From contig CALAQT010000590.1 of the NCBI GenBank assembly GCA_937888775.1, positions 1 to 33,445 of the forward strand: a stretch of DNA of 33,445 nucleotides, in the 5' to 3' direction. The stretch's first letter is position 1, and each line of letters begins with the position of its first letter. Positions 21,845 to 31,407 of the stretch are shown one piece after another. The notes beneath the pieces were generated by a model. The model did no database searches. It saw only the letters and a list, made by a program, of their open reading frames with translations, and was not told the DNA's origin. The position numbers and the translations under genes are program-made. The DNA comes from an uncultured Actinomycetes bacterium. Lineage in GTDB: Bacteria; Actinomycetota; Thermoleophilia; Solirubrobacterales; Solirubrobacteraceae.

Positions 21845-22240
21845 CTGCAACACCGGCACGCTGCGCTTCCGGGTCTTTTCCGAGCGCTTCACAGGACCAG
21901 TGTTCCTGGACTTCATCAAACGCCTCCTGCGTCAAGCCGACGGCAAGAAGATCGTGCTCATCATCGACGGGCACCCTGCCCATCGCGCTCGCATTGTGCG
22001 CGACTGGGTCGCCGCCCACCCTGATCTGATCGAGATGCACTCCCTGCCCGGCTACAGCCCCGAGATCAACCCCGCCGAGATGCTCAACAACGACGTCAAG
22101 GCGAACGCCCTCGGCCGCCAGCGCCCCCGAAACCTCACCCACATGCTCGCCAGCCTCCGCGGCTACCTACACAGCCGCCAACGACAACCCACACTCGTCG
22201 CCCGCTACTTCCACGAGCGCCACGTCACCTACGCCGCAGG
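21845..22240 (+). pseudogene. IS630-family transposase, 5'-truncated at the att copy
   Basis: The frame reads NTGTLRFRVFSERFTGPVFL from the att boundary and continues with the C-terminal DDE_3 half. It keeps VLIIDGHPAHRARIVRDWV (second catalytic Asp), SLPGYSPEINPAEMLNNDVK (catalytic Glu) and HERHVTYAAG at the end. The N-terminal DNA-binding half and the first Asp are missing, so it is inactive. The break falls exactly at the tRNA-derived repeat, which implies that recombination at att removed the 5' part or joined the two. Confidence 0.85.
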
Positions 22241-22422
22241 CCCCTTATTTACTACCACGGGTGAGTATCAGCGGGTGGAATCATACGGGGGCACCTCTGA
22301 GGGTACGAATCCCTGATCACGGCAATGGTCAGGAGGTACCCGGGCGGGCCCTGACCACTGCCTACGCGGCCCGTGCCTCGGCTTCGGAGGAGTCTTCGCC
22401 CGACGGTAGCCCGCCGTTGCCA

Positions 22423-25233
22423 TCAGCGGTGCTTCTTTACGTGGCCCGCCCGCGCCGGCTTGAACGTGACCTTGAACCTCTTTGTCGCGGGTCGGTTCGC
22501 CTGCGGCGTGAACGTCACCGTCCAGTAGACGACCAGCGAGCGATGTGCCTTCATGTCCTGCTTGATCAGTTTTCGTCCGGCGCTCGTGAGCGGGATCTTG
22601 AACGACACTTTCCCGGCTTTGGTGATCCGATAGGAGAGCTTGAAGACGACGATCGACTTCGCGCGGCGGGAGCTCACGTAGGCCGCCGAGCCGGTGGGCT
22701 TGTTCCAGGTGACGGTCGACCCGGTCGTGGCGATCAGGCCCGGTTCGGGCACGAGTTTGTAGCTGACCGGGATGCCGCCTTCGTTCAAGAGCTTGGCACC
22801 CATGAGCGCGTGTTCAGGACTGTTGAGGACCGCGTTGATCCAGGCGAAGAATTCAGTGGTTTCCTTTTCCGCACGTATTTTTTCAGCGGCTTCGGCTGCG
22901 GCTTTCTGAGCTGGCGTCAGCACTACTGTGGTGGGCGTGGCGGCGGTCGTCGAGGTGGCTTCCGGAGTGGTTTCCGGCGTGGGGCTCGCGACCCTGTAGA
23001 CCGTGATCGAGGACGCTTTTCCCCCGGCGCTGTCTTCGGCTTCGACGATGAAGCTGTGGATCCCGAGGGTGCCCGTGTCGATCGGCGCGCCGTTCGCGAC
23101 CGGTCCGGCGCAGCGGGTCACCGTGACGGCGGCGGGAGCGGTGCAGGTGTACGCAGCACTCACAGCCTGTCCCGGCGTATAGGTCGCGCCGTTCGCCGGC
23201 GAGCTGATGCTCGTAGAGAGGCCGGAGCCGAATACGTAGGCGGCTTCGCCGGCGGCCACGATCGTGCCGTCTGAGGCGGCGAGCGAGTAGCCGATACCGT
23301 TATCTTCCGGCGGGCCCTGCTTTTCGGGCCCGCCGGAAGGCGGGCCCAGCCTTTCGGGCTGGACGGGCGTTGCGCTCCAGCCACCGGCCGGCTCCGCATA
23401 CACGTACGCTGCGCTCTTCGGCCCGCCACCGGTCGCGAACGGCGCGGCGATGACGAGCGAGCTCGCATCGGGCGTCAGCGCAACGGCATGGCCGAACTCT
23501 TCGCCTGCGACACCGCCCGAGTGGCTCAGCTGCTGCTGGACGGGAGCGCCCGTCCAGCCGCCGGAGGAGGGCTTCTGGAAGACGTAGGCCGCTCCCGGAA
23601 CAGCATGTGCCATCGCCCACGGCCCGGGCGCGCCGACGGCGACGATGTCGCCGTCTTCGGAGATCGTGACCGAGGTGCCGAACGCGTCTTCAAGGGTGCT
23701 CGGCGACGGGGTCAGGGTGACCGTGGGATCCAGTTCGCCGGCCCAGCCCCCTTTCGGTTCCACGAAAACATAGGCCTCGCCGTTCAGCTGAGATCCACAA
23801 CTCGAGCCTTCGTAGTAGTTGGACCCCGGCGCGCCCACGACGACCGTGTTCCCGGCCAGGGCGATCGAGTCCCCCAGTTCGGGGCATCCTTCCCTGAAGG
23901 TGGGCGCGTGCAGCTTGGCGTTGAAGCTCGACGCGTGCGACCAGCCTTCCAGGGGCTTGCTGAACACGTACGCGGCGCCCTGATCATACTGCCGCCCCGG
24001 CGCGCCGACGACGAGCGTGGTACCTGAGAAGGCCACCGAGCTGCCGAGGGCCTCCGCCTCGGGGGTTTCTTCCATCTTCCCGTTGTTTTCACGTTCGTCG
24101 GGCACCGTCAGCTGTGCGATCAGAGTCGCGGTGGTCCAGGCCGTGGAGGTCTGGAAGATGTACGCCGCGCCTTTCGGGTAGTGCGTCGTTTCATCATCTG
24201 GGGCGCCAACGACGATCTGTTCGCCCGAGATCGCAACTGACACTCCGAAGAAGTTGTCTTTTTTGCCGTCCGCAGCCGTCAGTTTGAGCGTCTCATGCGC
24301 ATCGGCCCACCCCGACTGGGGCTCCTCGAATACGTACGCTGCGCCGCGGGAGGATTCGTAGGAGGGGTCGCCGACCACGATCGTCCGGCCGGAGACCGCG
24401 GAGGAGAAGCCAAAGCTCCCATCGAAGGTCGACGGGCTCAACGCGGCCTGCTGCACGAAAGGATCGACCCGTAGGGGATATGCCGCGCCGCGATCGTCGA
24501 CCCGGATCACGATGTGCCCAGCTACCAGGGCCAGCGAGGAGGGCAGCGTATGACCGCGCGCGTCTGTGACCACGAGCCCGCCGTAGCGGAGATTGGCCCC
24601 TTGGCCCTCGAAGAGCACGTCGCCGTGGCGCATGCGCGCGGCCACTCCACCCGTGAGCGACAGCGAAAGCTTCAATGGTCCGCTCGCGGCCCCAGGACGG
24701 GAGGCGAGGGTGAAGCCCTGCTCCAGGCCGAGGGGACCGTTTGCATACCACTCCGTCAGCGCCCCGTGCGCGTAGGTGACACGGTTGACGGCCACCCGTG
24801 GCGCGACAGGCGCGACCGGACGCAAGGAGTCTCCATAGCCGTAGGCGGAGAGCCGGAGCCCCAGCGTGGCCTTCGCAGAGGCAACGCTGACCCCGCGGCT
24901 GGAGAACGCAACGTGCAGCCCCTGTGCGGGGTTAGCCGCGCGCAGGTCGCGGACCACATAGCTCGCCGAGCCGCGTCCGAGCAGCTCAGAGATCGGTCCC
25001 CGTGCCGCCAACGGCAGGCTCCCGAGATCGCCGCGCGCCGCCGGCCTCACCCGATTCGCGGCCCTTGGGTGCAGCGATATCGACGCCGCACCGACGAACA
25101 CAACGGCCAACGCGACTCCCAGCACCGAGTGCCGCGCCCGCCGGCCAACGAGTCGATACCCGCTCACGCGGGCTATCCGGCCGTGCCTCTGTGTGCCCCG
25201 CAGCCCGATGGAGCCCGCCTGCATCAACGCCAT
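22423..25233 (-). CDS. Very large secreted FG-GAP/beta-propeller-like protein (936 aa)
   Basis: An Arg-rich start is followed by a hydrophobic segment (about 34-52, VLGVALAVVFVGAASISL) as signal or anchor. After a ~200-residue N-domain come about seven integrin-alpha-like FG-GAP repeats (about 265-660). Each has the pattern GxSVAISGxxIVVGAPDDE followed by GAAYVFxxP, giving a probable propeller. A bacterial Ig-like domain (ISSPANGATYTPGQAVSAAY) and a basic C-terminal region (KVSFKIPLTSAGRKLIKQD) follow. Such proteins act in surface adhesion or polymer binding, but no enzyme motif is seen. It is divergent from the adhesin-like gene at 25704. Confidence 0.85.
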   Translation of the reverse strand: MALMQAGSIGLRGTQRHGRIARVSGYRLVGRRARHSVLGVALAVVFVGAASISLHPRAANRVRPAARGDLGSLPLAARGPISELLGRGSASYVVRDLRAANPAQGLHVAFSSRGVSVASAKATLGLRLSAYGYGDSLRPVAPVAPRVAVNRVTYAHGALTEWYANGPLGLEQGFTLASRPGAASGPLKLSLSLTGGVAARMRHGDVLFEGQGANLRYGGLVVTDARGHTLPSSLALVAGHIVIRVDDRGAAYPLRVDPFVQQAALSPSTFDGSFGFSSAVSGRTIVVGDPSYESSRGAAYVFEEPQSGWADAHETLKLTAADGKKDNFFGVSVAISGEQIVVGAPDDETTHYPKGAAYIFQTSTAWTTATLIAQLTVPDERENNGKMEETPEAEALGSSVAFSGTTLVVGAPGRQYDQGAAYVFSKPLEGWSHASSFNAKLHAPTFREGCPELGDSIALAGNTVVVGAPGSNYYEGSSCGSQLNGEAYVFVEPKGGWAGELDPTVTLTPSPSTLEDAFGTSVTISEDGDIVAVGAPGPWAMAHAVPGAAYVFQKPSSGGWTGAPVQQQLSHSGGVAGEEFGHAVALTPDASSLVIAAPFATGGGPKSAAYVYAEPAGGWSATPVQPERLGPPSGGPEKQGPPEDNGIGYSLAASDGTIVAAGEAAYVFGSGLSTSISSPANGATYTPGQAVSAAYTCTAPAAVTVTRCAGPVANGAPIDTGTLGIHSFIVEAEDSAGGKASSITVYRVASPTPETTPEATSTTAATPTTVVLTPAQKAAAEAAEKIRAEKETTEFFAWINAVLNSPEHALMGAKLLNEGGIPVSYKLVPEPGLIATTGSTVTWNKPTGSAAYVSSRRAKSIVVFKLSYRITKAGKVSFKIPLTSAGRKLIKQDMKAHRSLVVYWTVTFTPQANRPATKRFKVTFKPARAGHVKKHR

Positions 25234-25703
25234 CCCTAGTCCCTTCGTGATGTCTTGCGTTCTCCCAGACCACTGACTGTACGCGACGCCGGCGCGAATC
25301 TCTGGAGCCTCTACGCAGTTTCGACGTAGGGCGGCGCCTGGTATCCCGCGCGCTCATCCCCCGCCACTTGCGTCAGTGACGTTCCATGCCCGCAGAGCAT
25401 GGCAACCTACAGCTGGAATCGACGCCGCCAGCACCCCAACGTCGACACCCAGGCTTTAACCTAATCCCGCCATCCAGCGGCGACGGGCTGATCCCGGACT
25501 ACTAGGCACCGGCACAAAGACAACCCGCGCCCTATAGGAGGCGCGGGTTCCCGCTTGTCCGAGCGGCCTTGGCCGATACAGCTTGCGAAGTAGGCTACGT
25601 ACCTATGGCGTATGTGGTAGTTGCCGGTGCCCGCCATGTCTGGGATAGTGCGCGTCTCGGCCGGGGCACGGGAGCTCCGGCGGCCGCCAAGGGGGGGACC
25701 CAC
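25234..25703. promoter_or_regulatory. Divergent intergenic region with a multi-hairpin leader (25522-25610)
   Basis: A 10-bp perfect stem AACCCGCGCC/GGCGCGGGTT (25522-25531 with 25540-25549) is followed by CCGCT/AGCGG (25551-25555 with 25562-25566), GGCCTTGGCC and TAGGCTACGTACCT. The first part recalls the P1b helix of c-di-GMP (GEMM) riboswitches (ACCGGCACAAAGACAACC), but the GEMM downstream block is not present. Promoters for the two divergent secreted proteins must lie here; none is obvious. Confidence 0.4.
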
Positions 25704-27623
25704 TTGCATCGTCTGCGCGCAGCACTGTCGTGGGAAAGCACGGCCGCTTATAGGCCCAAGCACGCACGGCGCACGGCGCTTGCGCTTACCGCCGGCGCGA
25801 TCGTCGCTCTGGCGGCGAGCGCCGGCACCGCGCACGCCGCCGCCTGCAACGACGAATGGCACGGGGGGAACGGCGTATGGAACGAAGCAGGGAAGTGGAC
25901 GGCGGGCGTCCCCACTGCGAGCTCGAACGTCTGCATCACCAAGGAAGGGACCTACACCGTAAAAACCGAAGCGACCTTGGGCGGCGGGGAGAAGGCCAAC
26001 TCCATCACCGTCGGTGGCAGCTCAGGCAAGCAGACGCTGCTGATCATCGGCTCCCCGAGCCTCCTGAACGGTGAGCTCACGCTGACCAACGCCAGCGACG
26101 GGGAAGGCATCACCGCCAAGGGGGAATTGGTGTTGGGCACCACCACCAACGAAACCGTCGGCGAACTGTTCACGGGCACCGGCACCCTCAAGAACACCGG
26201 CACCATCACCTCCGCCACGACCGACAACCACACCCCCAACCAGTTGATCGGCAACCTCGACAACAAAGGCACCCTGAACGTCGCCAACAACCTCGAGGAC
26301 GGGGTCCACATCGGGTACTACGGCACCTGGACGAGCAGCGGCACGATCAACATTGCCGCAGGGCAGAGCCTGGTGCTGGAAACCACCACCTCCGGCTCGC
26401 TCTTCACCCAGAGCGGCGGCACGATCGACGACGAAGGCAACTTCCGTCTGCTTGGCGGCGGATTCGTCGCCGCGGCCGGAACCGACACCGGCAACCCGAT
26501 CGCCCTCGAAGGCTCGGTGACCATCAACCCGTCCGGGAGCGGCTCGGGCGTCTTCGACCTGAACGGCTCAGAAGAGATCCTTACCGGCGACGTGGCGCCC
26601 GGCTACACCCTCTACCAGGCCGGGGTGCCGAACCTCTCAAACGGCCGGCTGATAGTGGAACAGCCATACACGAACCACGGCACGATCGTGATCGGCTCCA
26701 CCAACGGCACGCACGGTGGCCTTGAAGCCAAGAACACCACCTTCACCAACGACGCCACGATCATCTCGACCGGCATCGGGGCCGCCAACATCCTCGCCGG
26801 CGGATCGCTCGTCAACAACGGCACCCTGACGATCGAACACAGCCTCGTCGGCAGCGTCCAGATCACCAACAACGGCGTGATCAGCATCGCCGCCGGCGAA
26901 CTGCTCGAACCGAGCCTATTCACCCAGACCGCCAGCGGGACCCTGAATATGTACCTCGCCGCGGCGACGGCGACATCCAAAGAAGCGATCGCGCGACTGA
27001 TCGTCCTGGACGGACCCGCGAACCTCGGGGGCACGCTGCACGTCACGACCACAGGGACGATCACTGCACACTCCCTCGCGCTGATCATCGCCAGCGTCGT
27101 GAACGGCAATTTCGCCCAGACGATCTTCACCGGGCAGACGTACAGGGTGTTCTTCAACGGCACCGCTCTCTACGAACTGCTCACGGGTGCGGCCCCAACG
27201 CCCACACCGACACCTGCGCCGGCCGCCGCATCCCCAAAGCCGAGCGTCGGGAACATCACGGGCGCCGTCGACGGCCTGAGCGTGCACCTCTCCTGCCCCG
27301 CCGGCGGCGGGAGCTGCCTCAAGGCCACCGTGACGGCGACAATCACCGAGCACATCAAGGGCAGCAAGATCACCGCCGTGAGCGCCAAGGCCAAAGCCAA
27401 GACGACCACCAAGAAGGTCACGATCGCAAGCAGTTCGCTCACCCTCGCCGCCGGCAAGTCGGTCACGCTGAAACTGAAGCTGAACGCCACAGGCAATAAG
27501 CTGCTGGCCAAGTACCGCAAGCTCAGCACGAAGGTGACGGTGACGGTCGCCGGCAAGGTCATCAAGACCGCCACGGTTCACCTCACCGCATCGAAGAAGA
27601 CCAAAAAGAAGAAAGGCAAATAG
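25704..27623 (+). CDS. Secreted beta-helix/adhesin-like protein (639 aa)
   Basis: Start chosen at TTG 25704, preceded by AAGGGGGGA. This gives a signal peptide, KHARRTALALTAGAIVALAA ending in AHAAAC near residue 46; in-frame codons as early as 25569 would add up to 45 residues. Residues about 47-490 are rich in Asn, Thr and Gly, with repeated NxGTL and NNGTI patterns (LDNKGTLNVANN, SLVNNGTLTIEH), typical of right-handed beta-helices in adhesins and autotransporter passengers. A Pro/Thr linker (about 495-515) leads to a C-terminal domain and a Lys-rich tail that probably contacts anionic cell wall. No catalytic motif. Confidence 0.8.
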   Translation: MHRLRAALSWESTAAYRPKHARRTALALTAGAIVALAASAGTAHAAACNDEWHGGNGVWNEAGKWTAGVPTASSNVCITKEGTYTVKTEATLGGGEKANSITVGGSSGKQTLLIIGSPSLLNGELTLTNASDGEGITAKGELVLGTTTNETVGELFTGTGTLKNTGTITSATTDNHTPNQLIGNLDNKGTLNVANNLEDGVHIGYYGTWTSSGTINIAAGQSLVLETTTSGSLFTQSGGTIDDEGNFRLLGGGFVAAAGTDTGNPIALEGSVTINPSGSGSGVFDLNGSEEILTGDVAPGYTLYQAGVPNLSNGRLIVEQPYTNHGTIVIGSTNGTHGGLEAKNTTFTNDATIISTGIGAANILAGGSLVNNGTLTIEHSLVGSVQITNNGVISIAAGELLEPSLFTQTASGTLNMYLAAATATSKEAIARLIVLDGPANLGGTLHVTTTGTITAHSLALIIASVVNGNFAQTIFTGQTYRVFFNGTALYELLTGAAPTPTPTPAPAAASPKPSVGNITGAVDGLSVHLSCPAGGGSCLKATVTATITEHIKGSKITAVSAKAKAKTTTKKVTIASSSLTLAAGKSVTLKLKLNATGNKLLAKYRKLSTKVTVTVAGKVIKTATVHLTASKKTKKKKGK

Positions 27624-28099
27624 CCCCCGCGCGCGCCGTCGTCATCACCGGCACGGGGCGCGAACAACCGGGCGGGACCCCGCAGGGCAGACAACTGGCA
27701 AGTGCCAATCTCGGCGCGCAGACTCGGCCGCCGCCCTTTGACGCCTGGGCGTTTGCGGGCTCGGCAGAGTGGGCTTGGGCAACCTGATGTGCCCTCTCAG
27801 TACCCTCGCGGTAAGACGTGGCTGCGACATGCCGGATCGAGCGCCTGTCCGCGCCCCGCGTGTGGCGCGAGGCACGACAACCGATCGAAGCGGGACCGGT
27901 CGCTCCTGCTTTTGGCGAGAAGCAGGGAATCGTCGTTGTGCCGGGCGGTCCTGTCTCCCCGCGACGCGAGCGTCGGCCGCAGGTGTTGCTTCTGGAGTCC
28001 GCCGTGAGGGCAGCCTGACCTAGAGCGCCGGAACGGCGACATAGCAGCGAGGTGCATGGTCTGGGACAGGTTTACGCTTTCCTGTGGTGCCCGTGTCGC
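27624..28099. other. Gene-free stretch between adhesin-like gene and MFS gene
   Basis: About 475 bp. No frame has a ribosome binding site and coding bias together. I see no clear repeat, terminator or RNA fold. Scattered remnants of coding-like sequence may be decayed genes. Confidence 0.4.
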
Positions 28100-29368
28100 T
28101 CATTTGTCCGCAGGTTGAGGCTGTTGATCTTTGGTCTGCGCGCGGCTCGGCTGTTGAAGGGTGGGGTCGTTGACTCCGGGCAGGAGCGGTATGAAGGTGG
28201 TGAGCCCCGTGATGGCCCCGCCCACGATCAGGGTCGTGCGCACGCCGATTGTCTGGGCTGCGGCGCCGGCGGCGACAAGACCGAGTGGGCTGAGCGCGAA
28301 TCCGAGGACGTAGTCGACGGACGCGACTCGTCCCAGGAGCGCGTCGGGGACGCCCTCCTGTATGAGCGGGTTGAACATCACGCTTCCATAGCCGTCCAGC
28401 CCGTAGGTCACGAAGGCGACGCCCCCGGCGAGCCAGACGTCGGGAACGAACCCGAGTCCGAGCACCCCGATCCCCGACAGGCCCCATCCCACCCACAGGT
28501 GCGCCAGCCTATGTCGAGGTGGTGCGCGGCGACCCGCGATTACCGAGGCTGTAGCTCCGCCCAGCCCGCCTGCGGCCAGGATCAACCCCAGGGCGATGCC
28601 GCCGCCGTGCAGCTCGCGTTTGACGAGCAGCGGGACGAGCACGCCGAGCGGCGAGAACGCGACGAAGTTGCCGAGAGACGAGCCGAGGGTCGTGACCCAC
28701 AGCCAGCGCTGTGAGATGCAGAAGCGCAGTCCCTCTCGTAGGTCAGCGAGGGGCGAAGCGCCGGAGGGGGCCGGCGCCGAGCGCGCGCTCATCGCGACCA
28801 GCGCTGCCGCGCTGATCATGAACGAGGCGGCGTCGATCCCGAGGCCCCAGGCCGCTCCGAGAAATCCGACGAGCAGACCGCCAACGGCCGGGCCGATGAG
28901 GACCCCTGCCACCTGCATGCTCGTCCCGCTCAGGGCGCTTGCGCCCACCAACAACTCGGACGGAACCAACTCGGGCGTGATCGCCATCGCCGCAGGAAAG
29001 AACACGGCATCGCCGCAGCCGAAGACGAACGCCATCAGCACGAGCGCGATCAGATGGATATCCCCGGTGGCTACTAACACTGTGATGACCGCGACCGCGG
29101 CGCCCCGCGCGATGTCAGACCCGAGCATCGCCAGCCGTCGCGGGACCCGGTCGACGATGACTCCGCCCCCCAGCGTGAACAGGACCGCCGGCAGCAGCCG
29201 AGCGGCCAGCACATATGAGAGAGCGATGGCGTGCTGGTCAATTCGCAGCACCTCGATCGCGAGGGTGACGGTGAAAATGCCGTCCCCGAGTTGCGAGATG
29301 GTCTGGCCTGACCAGAGCAACGCAAAATCGCGATGGCGCAGTGGCTTGAAGTACCTGCTCGACGACAT
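28100..29368 (-). CDS. MFS transporter, EntS/MFS_3-like exporter (422 aa)
   Basis: A 422-residue protein with about 12 hydrophobic segments. The N-terminus YFKPLRHRDFALLWSGQTISQLGDG is the hallmark of MFS_3 (EntS-like) exporters, and the loop 2-3 motif GGGVIVDRVPRRLAMLGSD fits the MFS consensus. A long cytoplasmic middle loop separates two six-helix halves. Members export siderophores, antibiotics or drugs by proton antiport; the substrate here is unknown. The C-terminal tail is Gln-rich and soluble. No neighbouring regulator points to a ligand. Confidence 0.9.
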   Translation of the reverse strand: MSSSRYFKPLRHRDFALLWSGQTISQLGDGIFTVTLAIEVLRIDQHAIALSYVLAARLLPAVLFTLGGGVIVDRVPRRLAMLGSDIARGAAVAVITVLVATGDIHLIALVLMAFVFGCGDAVFFPAAMAITPELVPSELLVGASALSGTSMQVAGVLIGPAVGGLLVGFLGAAWGLGIDAASFMISAAALVAMSARSAPAPSGASPLADLREGLRFCISQRWLWVTTLGSSLGNFVAFSPLGVLVPLLVKRELHGGGIALGLILAAGGLGGATASVIAGRRAPPRHRLAHLWVGWGLSGIGVLGLGFVPDVWLAGGVAFVTYGLDGYGSVMFNPLIQEGVPDALLGRVASVDYVLGFALSPLGLVAAGAAAQTIGVRTTLIVGGAITGLTTFIPLLPGVNDPTLQQPSRAQTKDQQPQPADK

Positions 29369-29653
29369 CGCGACCGCAGCATCCCACCCCGGGGTCGAGA
29401 AGGCCTGCAGCTAGTGCCACGGCCTTGCGACACGCGCAGTTATGCTTCCCCGAAATACGACGCGTCTCATCCGACCCTGCCATCGGCCTCGCAGGGTTCT
29501 GCTCTCGGCCGGAGCCAGCTGCACGGTGCGGTCCTGCTGTCGTTCACCGACGGGTATCTGCCCGGTACCAATCACGGTCGCGGTTTGCGCGGAAACCGGG
29601 ACGCTCGCTTGGCGGACAGGACCCGCAGTGCTCCCACCGGCGGACCAGCTCGC
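29369..29653. other. Non-coding stretch upstream of the tRNA-Arg relic
   Basis: About 285 bp between the MFS start and the tRNA relic. No convincing gene. It should contain the MFS promoter; GGTCCTG...CAGGACC (near 29528 and 29616) is a distant inverted pair of unknown meaning. Confidence 0.35.
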
Positions 29654-29695
<42 letters not shown>

Positions 29696-29776
29696 CTCAC
29701 CACCTTGCCGCATCTCGCCCCTTGTGGATCTCGGACATGATCTGCTTGATCGGGTTGCGTTTCTTCTCCATCGCCG

Positions 29777-30079
29777 TCAGCCGCGCCGTAACAGGCGTCC
29801 GACGGCGGCCATCATCTCGGCCGTGCGCGCGTCGCGCTGATCGGGCTCGGCTTCGACTACGCACGTGTGGGCGTGGCCGTCGAGCAGCCCGAGCGCGACC
29901 TTGTCCAGAGCGGCCCGTATCGCCGCAATCTGAGTGAGGACATCGATGCAGTAGCGGTCCTCCTCGACCATTCGCTCGATCCCGCGGACCTGGCCCTCGA
30001 TGCGGCGCAGCCGCGTTTGCAGCTGATCCTTCGTCGCGGTGTAGCCACGTACGGGCGTGGCTGTCTTGGCTGTGCTCAT
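29777..30079 (-). CDS. csoR: CsoR-family copper-sensing repressor
   Basis: A 100-residue all-helical DUF156 protein when begun at ATG 30079; an ATG at 30088 would add three residues. Metal ligands Cys44, His69 and Cys73 (RYCIDVLTQ; DGHAHTC) keep the spacing of CsoR Cys36-His61-Cys65, pointing to Cu(I) over Ni or formaldehyde sensors. LQTRLRRIEGQVRGIERMVEE is the conserved N-terminal helix. It is divergent from the permease, with a palindromic site in the gap overlapping the permease -10 element, so it most likely represses the permease and itself until copper binds. Confidence 0.92.
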   Translation of the reverse strand: MSTAKTATPVRGYTATKDQLQTRLRRIEGQVRGIERMVEEDRYCIDVLTQIAAIRAALDKVALGLLDGHAHTCVVEAEPDQRDARTAEMMAAVGRLLRRG

Positions 30080-30096
30080 GACGAACATCGTAGCGA

Positions 30097-30116
30097 ATAC
30101 CCGCGGGGGGTATATT
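30097..30116 (+). promoter_or_regulatory. CsoR operator over the permease -10 element
   Basis: ATACCC (30097-30102) and GGGTAT (30108-30113) form an inverted repeat with a G/C-rich centre, typical of CsoR operators. TATATT at 30111-30116 is a good -10 and lies 7 bp before the permease ATG at 30124, so the transcript is probably leaderless and bound repressor would block it. Confidence 0.8.
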
Positions 30117-30123
30117 GCAAGCC

Positions 30124-31407
30124 ATGGGCGTGTTGACTGTCATCGGCGAAGGCTTCAAGAACGCGTTCCTGATGGCGTGGACGGTCTGGTGGGCACTCGT
30201 GTTCGGGTTTGCGATCTCGGCGATCGTGCAGGCATGGGTTCCGCGCGAGCGCATCCAGAACGCGATGGGCGGCTCCGGTTTCCGGCCAGTGGCGATCGCC
30301 ACCGGCCTGGGCGCGGCCTCATCGTCCTGTAGCTACGCCGCGATCGCGATCGCCAAGAGCCTGTTCCAAAAGGGCGCAAGCGCAGCGTCGGCGCTCGCCT
30401 TCCAGTTCGCCTCCACGAACCTCGTCGTGGAGCTCGGGATCGTGATGTGGGTCCTGATCGGCTGGCAGTTCACGCTCGCCGAGTTCGTCGGCGGCCTCGT
30501 CATGATCGCGATCATGACCGTGCTGCTGCGCCTGTTCGTCTCACGGCATCTGGAGGAGCAGGCCCGCGCACACGCCCTGGAGGCGGATCAGGGCCACCAG
30601 CATCACAGCGCGGGGGAACGGATGACGATCCGTGAACGGCTCACGAGCGCGAGCGCCTGGTCGGATGTCGCGCACAACTTCCGCAACGACTGGTCAATGT
30701 TGTGGAAGGAGATAGCGATCGGCTTCGTGCTCGCCGGGTTCATCGGCCAGCTCCCCAACAGCTTCTTCAACGCGCTGTTCCTCAACGGCGCCCCGGCCGG
30801 GGTGAAGCTGATCGAGAACGCGATTCTCGGGCCGCTCATCGCCGTCGTCAGCTTTGTGTGCTCGGTTGGCAATGTCCCGCTCGCCGCGGTGCTGTGGTCC
30901 GGCGGGATCGGCTTCGCCGGGGTGATCGCGTTCATCTTCGCCGACCTGATCGTGATCCCGATCATCCTGATCTACCGCAAGTACTACGGCAAAGCCTTCA
31001 CGGTCCGGATCGTCGCGCTCATGTTCGTAACGATGGTCAGCGCCGCCCTAATCGTCGACGGCCTGTTCAGCTCCGCCGGGCTGATCCCCAGCGTCAGACC
31101 GACACGAGCCGACATCTTCAGCTCGATCAAGGTCGACTACAAGCTGTTCACGAACATCCTCGGAGTCGCGATCTTCGCCACCCTGTTCATGCTCACAAGA
31201 CAACGCGGCGCAACCGACCCGGTGTGCGGCATGAAGGTCGACAAGGTGAAGGCACTCCACCTCGACTTCGGCAAGGAGACCTTCTACTTCTGCTCCGAGC
31301 ACTGCCTACACGCGTTCCAGGTCGACGCCGGAGACGACTGCAGCCGTCTGGCTGGGCGCCCACGAATCGACATAGCTGATGACCACAGCACTGAGGTCGT
31401 GCAATGA
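30124..31407 (+). CDS. Copper/zinc efflux permease (SO_0444/DUF318-like) with C-terminal YHS domain
   Basis: A 427-residue membrane protein with about ten transmembrane helices in two blocks. The first block has the GLGAASSSCSYAAIAIAKSL motif (SSCSYA) and the second CSVGNVPLAAVLWSGG, as in the permease/ArsP-like family annotated as Cu/Zn efflux. A His-rich loop (GHQHHSAGERM) between the blocks may hold metal. The C-terminal YHS domain (DPVCGMKVDKVKA, then YFCSEHC) binds metal through cysteines. The ATG at 30124 is chosen because the -10 sits just upstream. With the divergent CsoR, this is a copper-inducible efflux unit. Confidence 0.88.
   Translation: MGVLTVIGEGFKNAFLMAWTVWWALVFGFAISAIVQAWVPRERIQNAMGGSGFRPVAIATGLGAASSSCSYAAIAIAKSLFQKGASAASALAFQFASTNLVVELGIVMWVLIGWQFTLAEFVGGLVMIAIMTVLLRLFVSRHLEEQARAHALEADQGHQHHSAGERMTIRERLTSASAWSDVAHNFRNDWSMLWKEIAIGFVLAGFIGQLPNSFFNALFLNGAPAGVKLIENAILGPLIAVVSFVCSVGNVPLAAVLWSGGIGFAGVIAFIFADLIVIPIILIYRKYYGKAFTVRIVALMFVTMVSAALIVDGLFSSAGLIPSVRPTRADIFSSIKVDYKLFTNILGVAIFATLFMLTRQRGATDPVCGMKVDKVKALHLDFGKETFYFCSEHCLHAFQVDAGDDCSRLAGRPRIDIADDHSTEVVQ

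Noticed and set aside
23305..23335. Very strong palindrome (CGGCGGGCCC...GGGCCCGCCG)
   Set aside because: It lies inside the FG-GAP gene and encodes a Pro/Gly linker repeat; probably a by-product of codon choice, not a terminator.
25510..25605. A canonical c-di-GMP (GEMM) riboswitch
   Set aside because: The first helix and preceding A-rich bases are similar, but the conserved ACGCAAAGCC block and final pairing are absent; kept only as a speculative leader.
27797..28057. Reverse and forward short frames in the gap before the MFS gene
   Set aside because: Basic, low-complexity, no start signals; neither reading shows a domain.
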